Source: Gammaproteobacteria bacterium
Lineage (GTDB): Bacteria > Pseudomonadota > Gammaproteobacteria > Legionellales > Legionellaceae
Length of the DNA: 42,384 bases
Assembly: GCA_022600575.1 (NCBI GenBank)
Contig: JAHZKF010000027.1
Location: forward strand, 1 to 42,384
Direction: 5' to 3'
Part shown: positions 36,847 to 42,384 of the stretch, one piece after another
Position numbering within the stretch: position 1 is the first letter of the stretch
Layout: each line of letters begins with the position of its first letter
Program-made: the position numbers and the translations under genes
The notes under the pieces: model-generated
Databases searched by the model: none
Told to the model about the DNA's origin: nothing
What the model saw: the letters and a program-made list of their open reading frames with translations, nothing else

Positions 36847-37878
36847 TTAAAAAGAAAACTTCAACTGTTGCCAGTAGTCATTATAAAGCGCCAAACTTTC
36901 TTCAGATAAATCAAGCTGTATCACACCACGTTTTAAAACCTCAGTTGATGGATAGGCCATGGGGTTCTCTCGTAGCGCTTTAGGCAACAATGGATAAGCT
37001 GCTTGATTGGTAATCGCATATGCTTCTGTTAGCGCTAATTTAACACCACTTTCAGCTGTTAATAAAAAATCAATAAAGGCATAGGCTTCATCAGGATGGG
37101 GCGCGTTATTAAGCATTGCTAAACAGTCTACCCAAATCACAAATCCTTCTTTTGGATATACAAATTGTATGTTAGCGTTTTCAAAATTTCCTTTAAATGC
37201 ATCACCATTCCAAGTAGCACCTACCAATGCGTCTTCATCAATAATGATGGCTTGAATGCTTTCGCTTGCAAAGAGTTTAATATTAGGAATTAAACTTTTG
37301 AGTTTCAGAAATGCTGCTTCAATATGTTTGGGGCTTGTATCATTCGGAGAGTAACCTAGACTAAGCAGTGCCATTGCAAACACCTCACGTGGATCGTCTA
37401 AGAGCATTAACTGATGTCGCCACCGTTTATCCCATAAATCGTTCCATGATTGAGGGGATTTTTTAACCCAATGTTGGTTATAAAAAATACCCGTGGCCCC
37501 CCAAACAAACGGTACGCTATATTGATTATTGGGATCATATGAAGCATTTAAAAAAGTAGGGTCTATATTTTTAAAATGAGGCAGGCGCTTGTGATCAAGT
37601 TGCTTTAAAAAACCCTGTTTTTTTAAGCGTTCTACAAAATAAGTTGAAGGAATAATGACATCATATACGGGTTTATTTAACGCATGTAGCTTGGCATATA
37701 GCGTTTCATTATTATCATAGGTCGAAAAATTAACGTGAATTCCTGTTTCTTGTTCAAAATCATGAATCAATTTTTGAGGAATTTCACCACCCCAAGCATA
37801 AACATTAACAACTTTATCTGCAGCTATTGTCATGCTTGAAAAACAAACGGCCGTGACCAATAAAATAAGTTTTATCAT
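36847..37878 (-). CDS. potD: Spermidine/putrescine ABC transporter substrate-binding protein
   Basis: Periplasmic polyamine receptor. ATG at 37878 (MIKLILLVTAVCFSSMTIAA) is chosen because it begins a clear signal peptide and overlaps the potC stop by ATGA; the longer frame from 37947 has no support. The 343-aa protein has the PotD/PotF fold, with VNVYAWGGEIP at the mature start and VPFVWGATGIFYN and GATWNGDAF as likely ligand-contacting segments. Last gene of potABCD. Confidence 0.96.
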   Translation of the reverse strand: MIKLILLVTAVCFSSMTIAADKVVNVYAWGGEIPQKLIHDFEQETGIHVNFSTYDNNETLYAKLHALNKPVYDVIIPSTYFVERLKKQGFLKQLDHKRLPHFKNIDPTFLNASYDPNNQYSVPFVWGATGIFYNQHWVKKSPQSWNDLWDKRWRHQLMLLDDPREVFAMALLSLGYSPNDTSPKHIEAAFLKLKSLIPNIKLFASESIQAIIIDEDALVGATWNGDAFKGNFENANIQFVYPKEGFVIWVDCLAMLNNAPHPDEAYAFIDFLLTAESGVKLALTEAYAITNQAAYPLLPKALRENPMAYPSTEVLKRGVIQLDLSEESLALYNDYWQQLKFSF

Positions 37879-38645
37879 GAGGATTTCCGAGATAAGCGAT
37901 GCGCCATCATCACCAACAACATAGAGGTCACAAAAGTAATACTGCAAAGTGCATTTAACTCAGGCGTAACACCCATACGAACCAACGAATAAATCGTAAG
38001 GGGTAAAATATTAAAGTCAGGCCCTGCAACAAAATAACTGATAATCACATCATCAAATGACAAGGTAAAACCAAGTAAGAAAGCACTCATCACAGCGGGC
38101 ATGAGCAAGGGTAGTAAAACATGTGTAATTGCTTTTCTGTGTGTTGCTCCTAAATCACGAGCACTATAGTACAAATTAATATCAAGCGTGTGAATACGGC
38201 TATTGATGGCAACAATCGCAAACGGCAGGCAAAAAGTAATATGCGCGATAAGCAAACTAAAAAAACCTAGTGGTATCGCTGTTAAATTAAAAAAGATAAG
38301 CAATGCAATGCCTAATACTAAATCAGGCAAAATAATCAGCATCAGCAAGGTGCTTTGCAAAGAGCGATTAACTTTATTACCTCGCAAAAACAAATGTACG
38401 CAAACAATAAGGGCTGCAACGGTTGCTATCAATGAAGCGGTTATACCTAAAAAAGCTGAGTGAGAAAAAGCAAGCCACAACTCACCATCTTGAAAAAGTT
38501 CATAATACCAATGCGTTGAAAAACCCTGCCACTGTAAGGAAAAACGGGCTTTATTAAATGAATAAAGCACTAACACTAAAATAGGAAAATATAAAAGCGC
38601 ATATACAAAGGCCATATAAGCTTTTTTGCCCCAATGCTTCATCAT
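37875..38645 (-). CDS. potC: Spermidine/putrescine ABC transporter permease PotC
   Basis: Second permease of the polyamine importer. It is 256 aa with six membrane helices and the EAA loop contacting PotA (YYSARDLGATHRKAITHVLLPLLMPAVM, about 156-183). It overlaps potB by 4 bp and potD by 4 bp. Confidence 0.96.
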   Translation of the reverse strand: MMKHWGKKAYMAFVYALLYFPILVLVLYSFNKARFSLQWQGFSTHWYYELFQDGELWLAFSHSAFLGITASLIATVAALIVCVHLFLRGNKVNRSLQSTLLMLIILPDLVLGIALLIFFNLTAIPLGFFSLLIAHITFCLPFAIVAINSRIHTLDINLYYSARDLGATHRKAITHVLLPLLMPAVMSAFLLGFTLSFDDVIISYFVAGPDFNILPLTIYSLVRMGVTPELNALCSITFVTSMLLVMMAHRLSRKSS

Positions 38646-39463
38646 CGTCGCACCTCTTGAGGATTACGATAAATCAGCAACAACAATAATAAAATAAGGG
38701 TTAAAAGCACACTGGTTGCCGCACCTTGAGGCCAATTCTCGGCAACTAAAAATTGATTTTGAATTAAATTACCAATCAAAATAGAACGGGCTCCACCTAA
38801 TACATTAGGAATATAAAACAGTGTCATGGCCGGTAGAAAAACCAGCAAAACGCCAGAGAGAATACCACGCGTTGTATTCGGCAGAAAAACACGAGTGAAA
38901 AGTGCCCAGCGATTAGCACCTAAATCAGTGGCCGCTTCTAATAATTTGAAATCAAAGCGTTCCATGTTGGTATACAAAGGAAGCACCATAAACGGGAACA
39001 AGGTATAAATTAAACCGCTTAACACTGCAAAATTTGAGTACAATAACGATAAAGGCGTTGAAATTAAATGCAATTTTAAAAGCAGTGCATTGAGAACGCC
39101 ATTAAACTTTAAAATAGCGACTAAGGCATAAGTTCGAACCAAGGAGCTGGTCCAAAACGGAATAATAATTAATAATAAGAGCATTGATTGATGCTTTGAA
39201 CGGACCATGAAATAGCTAAACGGATAGGCAAGAATCAAACAGGCGAGTGTAGTAGCCCCCGCCATTAAAAGTGAGCGCAACATGACACGCCCCATTAACG
39301 CTGAAAAGAACGCTTTGTAATGGGTGAGGGTAAAGGGTAGGGTAATGGAGTGCATGGTATCTTTTGATAAAACACTGGCAATCAATACAAGGCACAAAGG
39401 AACAAAGCCAAATAAAAAAAGCCACGTGTAAACACCATAAAGAGCAAACGGTTTATTTTTCAT
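38642..39463 (-). CDS. potB: Spermidine/putrescine ABC transporter permease PotB
   Basis: First permease of the polyamine importer. ATG at 39463 (MKNKPFALYGVYTWLFLFGF) lies within the last codons of potA; the frame extends to 39517 without support. The 273-aa protein has six membrane helices and the EAA loop LLEAATDLGANRWALFTRVFLPNTTRGI. The stop overlaps potC. Confidence 0.96.
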   Translation of the reverse strand: MKNKPFALYGVYTWLFLFGFVPLCLVLIASVLSKDTMHSITLPFTLTHYKAFFSALMGRVMLRSLLMAGATTLACLILAYPFSYFMVRSKHQSMLLLLIIIPFWTSSLVRTYALVAILKFNGVLNALLLKLHLISTPLSLLYSNFAVLSGLIYTLFPFMVLPLYTNMERFDFKLLEAATDLGANRWALFTRVFLPNTTRGILSGVLLVFLPAMTLFYIPNVLGGARSILIGNLIQNQFLVAENWPQGAATSVLLTLILLLLLLIYRNPQEVRR

Positions 39464-40553
39464 AAGGCAATAAAACTTCCCAGCCACTAAACCATTGAAC
39501 CCAAACCGTTTCTTCAAGCTCGTATGCTAAATCATCATCATCTTCATCAAAAAATTCTGATGCATTAATCACTTTACCTGATGCGAGAGCCACTTTTAAA
39601 TCAACGGTTGAACCTTTGTATACAATATCAATGATTCTTCCTGGCAACATTTCGTCTGAGCAATCTACCTTATCAAGATGCCATACCCGAATATCTTCTG
39701 GTCTAATCATAAGATGAAGTTGTTCATTTATTTGATAATTTTCGGTATTGGTACAGCGTAACGTACGTCCTTCAATTTCTACAAATAAATCATTTGTTTC
39801 TAGTTCTTTTACAAGAACATCAAAAATATTCGCTTCACCAATAAATTGCGCCACATAAAGATTGGTAGGATTTTCATATACTTCACGTGGTGTACCAATT
39901 TGTTCAATATGACCATGATTAAAAATTACAATTCTGTCCGACATCGATAAAGCTTCTTCTTGATCATGTGTTACAAAAATAAAGGTCATATCAAGTGCTT
40001 TTTGTAACTGCTTTAGTTCATACTGCATGGCTTTACGCAGGCGATAATCAAGTGAACTTAATGGCTCGTCCAGAAGTAATACTTTAGGACGATTAACAAT
40101 GGCACGGGCAATCGCAACACGTTGTTGTTGACCACCACTTAATTGTTTAATGCTTCGTGTGCCAAACGATTCTAATTGAACACGTTGTAATGCCTCTGTT
40201 ACACGTATTTTAATCTCGGCATCGGGGAGTTTTTTACAACGCAGAGGAAAAGCAATATTTTCAAAAACGGTTAAGTGCGGAAAAAGCGCATAACTTTGAA
40301 AAACAGTATGCACATCTCGTTGTTGGGGGGGGAGTTCGGTAATACATTTTCCGTGAATGTAAATCTCACCCGATAAGGCTGTTTCAAATCCTGAAATAAG
40401 GCGTAATAATGTAGTTTTACCGCAACCTGAAGGTCCAAGTAACGTTAAAAACTCGCCAGGGTGAACCGTTAAAGAAATATCTTTTAAGATAGGAATGGCG
40501 CCATAAGACATGAAGAGATTTTTAATCTCGATAGGAGACTTTAAATTGGACAT
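39453..40553 (-). CDS. potA: Spermidine/putrescine ABC transporter ATP-binding protein
   Basis: ATPase driving polyamine import. The 366-aa protein has Walker A GPSGCGKTT (about 39-47), the Q-loop FQSYALFPHLTVFENI, signature LSGGQQQRVAIARAIV, Walker B VLLLDEPLSSLD and the switch His in FVTHDQEEA. A C-terminal TOBE domain (about 260-360) is where polyamine regulation acts in E. coli PotA. First gene of the overlapping potABCD operon. Confidence 0.97.
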   Translation of the reverse strand: MSNLKSPIEIKNLFMSYGAIPILKDISLTVHPGEFLTLLGPSGCGKTTLLRLISGFETALSGEIYIHGKCITELPPQQRDVHTVFQSYALFPHLTVFENIAFPLRCKKLPDAEIKIRVTEALQRVQLESFGTRSIKQLSGGQQQRVAIARAIVNRPKVLLLDEPLSSLDYRLRKAMQYELKQLQKALDMTFIFVTHDQEEALSMSDRIVIFNHGHIEQIGTPREVYENPTNLYVAQFIGEANIFDVLVKELETNDLFVEIEGRTLRCTNTENYQINEQLHLMIRPEDIRVWHLDKVDCSDEMLPGRIIDIVYKGSTVDLKVALASGKVINASEFFDEDDDDLAYELEETVWVQWFSGWEVLLPYEK

Positions 40554-40605
40554 AGGCGCGCCGCGCGTAAAAAAGGCAAATTATGACGGTTTGGTAGGTT
40601 TTTGT

Positions 40606-40947
40606 CTACCAGGCAGCCACTTTCTTTGTAACATGTCCGATGCTGCAAACCTCAGATACACCACCATTATTACAGATGAGCAAACCGTCTTTTTCATCAA
40701 ATTTGAAAACGCCGCCTTGCCACATGCAACATCCTGCAAAAGCTTGCATATCCATCACAGCACTTCGTTTGCAATAACAACTGGAATAACGACCATTGTT
40801 ACAAACATAACGACCTGCTGATGAGTCACAGTATTGAATGCCACCCATCTTACCGCAACAGTTAGCACCACCACAATTTTGAGCGGCCAGTGTAACTGGA
40901 GAAAGAAAAAGGCTTCCCAAACATAATAACAACCTTAAGCGATACAT
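40606..40947 (-). CDS. Small exported Cys-rich protein with two repeats
   Basis: The 113-aa protein has a signal peptide (MYRLRLLLCLGSLFLSPVTLAA) and a mature part with 13 Cys. Two similar units are visible. The first is CCGKMGGIQYCDSSAGRYVC with NNGRYSSCYC (about 30-59). The second is CCMWQGGVFKFDEKDGLLIC with NNGGVSEVCS (about 73-103). Each follows CC-x3-GG-x-n-C-NNG-x-S-x-C. Small proteins of this kind occur in Legionella and other bacteria, sometimes annotated by loose Notch likeness; the role is unknown. The disulfides would form in the periplasm or outside the cell. Confidence 0.75.
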   Translation of the reverse strand: MYRLRLLLCLGSLFLSPVTLAAQNCGGANCCGKMGGIQYCDSSAGRYVCNNGRYSSCYCKRSAVMDMQAFAGCCMWQGGVFKFDEKDGLLICNNGGVSEVCSIGHVTKKVAAW

Positions 40948-40991
40948 TGTTTTGTCCGTTAAGTGATATTATCTTGAGTATAGCGTATAAA

Positions 40992-42188
40992 TTAAAGCTC
41001 GCTTGTTTCTATTTTTTTCGAATCCAGATCAACACCAGAGGGGGCATCCAGCTCAACGGATTCTATCTTGTGAAAACGACTGGTAATTTTTTTAGCTGAC
41101 ACATTCACATCACTTGCATCTTGTTGTGCCAAGTCAATATGCTTGGTCAGTTTATCCATCCGTTTATCAAACCGCTTGAAATCATCGGCCAGTGCTTGTA
41201 AGTGTTTTTGAATAATATGAACTTGTCGTTTAGTAGCATCATCTTTAAGTACTGCGCGCGCTGTTGTGAGTACAGCCATTAAAGTGCTGGGGGAGACCAA
41301 CCATACTTTAAGACGCTGAGAGAGTGCAATCACCTCTGGGTAATTGGCATGCACTTCAGCAAAAATAGCTTCTGCTGGAATAAACATAAAGGCACTATCG
41401 GCCGTTTCATGCGGAATAATATATTTAGCAGCAATATCTTTAATATGTTTTTGTAAATCTTGTCTTAATTGTTGTTGTAGGCTTTTACGTTCCAGTGACG
41501 CTCTATCTGTATTCATAAGCTTTTGATAGGTTTCTAGTGGGAATTTTGAGTCAATTACAATATTACCCGTTGGATCTGGCAAGAACAAAATGCAATCGGC
41601 ACGCTTTTGATTGCTCAGCGTATATTGCAAGCTATAGTGATTACTTGGCAACATATTCGCAATTAAGCTCGCAAGCTGTACCTCTCCAAACGCGCCACGT
41701 GCCCGTTTATCCACTAAAATATCTTGTAAGCTCACCACATGCGTAGAGAGCTCTGCGATTTTCTTTTGTGCTTCATCAATAATGGTTAGGCGTTTCACGA
41801 TATCTGTAAACGTTGAAGTACTTTTCTCAAAGCCCTCTGTCAGGCGTTGATTGACTTGCTGTGTAACTTGAGTGAGTTGTAAGCGAATTTCTTCAGTTAG
41901 TGTTTTAAGGTGTGTGGTGAGGCCCTCTGTATGATGCTTAAAGCTATGACTCATTTGTTCACGCACATCTGTCATTTGTTTTTGAATGCTCTCGCGGATA
42001 AGTTCTTGATTTGCATGTTGGCTTTCTGCGATTTTAGTTTGAATCGCATGTTGCCCTGTTTGATAACGTTCTTGAATGTCCAGTTGTAAATGATGAAGTT
42101 GTTTTTTTAAGGCTGTAATCAAAAAAACAAGCGCCCCAATGGCAGTGACTAAAATAATAAACAATAAAAGCACTAAAAAAGAGGGCAT
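40992..42188 (-). CDS. rmuC: RmuC family protein
   Basis: Predicted nuclease-fold protein that limits recombination between inverted repeats. The 398-aa protein has an N-terminal membrane helix (about 3-25), a long coiled coil (about 30-150; TQVTQQVNQRLTEGFEKSTS) and the RmuC core (about 160-370) with RARGAFGEVQLASLI, the PD-(D/E)xK-like IVIDSKFPLETYQKLM and ADSAFMFIPAEAIFAEV. The length is slightly short compared with E. coli RmuC (475 aa). Monocistronic; a strong hairpin terminator lies upstream, ending the next gene. Confidence 0.95.
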   Translation of the reverse strand: MPSFLVLLLFIILVTAIGALVFLITALKKQLHHLQLDIQERYQTGQHAIQTKIAESQHANQELIRESIQKQMTDVREQMSHSFKHHTEGLTTHLKTLTEEIRLQLTQVTQQVNQRLTEGFEKSTSTFTDIVKRLTIIDEAQKKIAELSTHVVSLQDILVDKRARGAFGEVQLASLIANMLPSNHYSLQYTLSNQKRADCILFLPDPTGNIVIDSKFPLETYQKLMNTDRASLERKSLQQQLRQDLQKHIKDIAAKYIIPHETADSAFMFIPAEAIFAEVHANYPEVIALSQRLKVWLVSPSTLMAVLTTARAVLKDDATKRQVHIIQKHLQALADDFKRFDKRMDKLTKHIDLAQQDASDVNVSAKKITSRFHKIESVELDAPSGVDLDSKKIETSEL

Positions 42189-42248
42189 AAGAGATAAATC
42201 TATCTAATTTTATAATGCAGAGAGTATACCGCAACCTATTTTAAAAAT

Positions 42249-42277
42249 AAAAAGCCCTGATAAACAGGGCTTTTTAT
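42249..42277. terminator. Bidirectional intrinsic terminator
   Basis: AAAAAGCCCTG, loop ATAAA, CAGGGCTTTTT, then TATTTTT. The 11-bp stem has A-tract and T-tract on both sides, so it can stop transcription in either direction. It lies just after the stop of the partial minus-strand gene and upstream of rmuC. Confidence 0.9.
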
Positions 42278-42290
42278 TTTTACTTACTTT

Positions 42291-42384
42291 TTATTGCTTG
42301 CTGAATATTAACCCCAAATCGACAGGCATAGGACCTGCAAACTGAGTAGGCGCTTTCATTAAATCAGCCAAGACAACCGTATAC
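42291..42384 (-). CDS. 3' end of an unidentified gene (partial)
   Basis: The minus strand is open from the window edge to TAA at 42291-42293. It encodes the C-terminal 30 residues TVVLADLMKAPTQFAGPMPV then DLGLIFSKQ. The terminator 15 bp downstream supports a real gene end. I do not recognise the family from this piece. Confidence 0.55.
   Translation of the reverse strand, partial: YTVVLADLMKAPTQFAGPMPVDLGLIFSKQ

Noticed and set aside
1..42384. CRISPR array or phage genes
   Set aside because: No regularly spaced direct repeats and no capsid, tail, terminase or integrase genes were seen; the only recombinase belongs to the Tn3-family element.

Overview
This window is a piece of an AT-rich gammaproteobacterial chromosome. 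Gene content and order point to the Legionellales, probably Legionella or a close relative; this is an inference from family content, not a search result. The signs are an LssY-like DedA/PAP2 fusion, a surE-dedA-nlpD-rpoS cluster, a protein of the mitochondrial carrier family (known in Legionella as a secreted effector family), a small tandem Cys-rich secreted protein and an L,D-transpeptidase that resembles EnhA-type proteins. I see no rRNA, tRNA or CRISPR array.

Positions 1-8857 are a mobile region. An IS630-family transposase gene on the minus strand, already internally deleted, has been cut in two by a Tn3-family transposon at 167-8449. The transposon has 50-bp terminal inverted repeats with one mismatch and a 5-bp target duplication (AAATA at 162-166 and 8450-8454). 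Its right half is the transposition module: a serine recombinase, a YecA-like UPF0149/SEC-C protein and a divergent TnpA that carries a 2-bp frameshift. Its left half is cargo: a NhaA Na+/H+ antiporter, a small two-helix membrane protein with a CxxC motif, and a PAS-GGDEF diguanylate cyclase. Between the cargo genes lies an inverted remnant of another tnpA 3' end, so the element looks like it was built by joining related transposons.

Positions 8858-12392 hold an orphan Ser-rich membrane protein and a copper P-type ATPase with a small upstream partner gene. A pair of head-to-head 40-bp hairpin repeats follows. From there the window is mostly core genome. On the minus strand are rpoD; hemA-prfA-prmC (GluTR, release factor 1 and its methyltransferase, overlapping genes); sohB and the LssY-like protein; and lipB-ybeD-dacA. 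rlpA diverges from dacA, and an L,D-transpeptidase converges on rlpA. The plus-strand operon accD-folC-dedD-cvpA follows, without purF, then a convergent NAD-type malic enzyme.

Positions 29900-32800 are an accessory island: the mitochondrial-carrier-like gene, a palindromic repeat carrying a 58-bp MITE-like insertion, and a 425-aa coiled-coil/membrane protein of unknown function. Next comes the plus-strand cluster lipoprotein-surE-dedA-nlpD-rpoS-small membrane protein, then the minus-strand spermidine/putrescine operon potABCD, a Cys-rich exported protein, rmuC, a strong bidirectional terminator and the 3' end of an unidentified gene.

The most interesting items are the mitochondrial-carrier-like protein (a candidate host-mitochondrion-targeted effector), the Tn3-family element with antiporter and c-di-GMP cargo, and the two families of small palindromic repeats.
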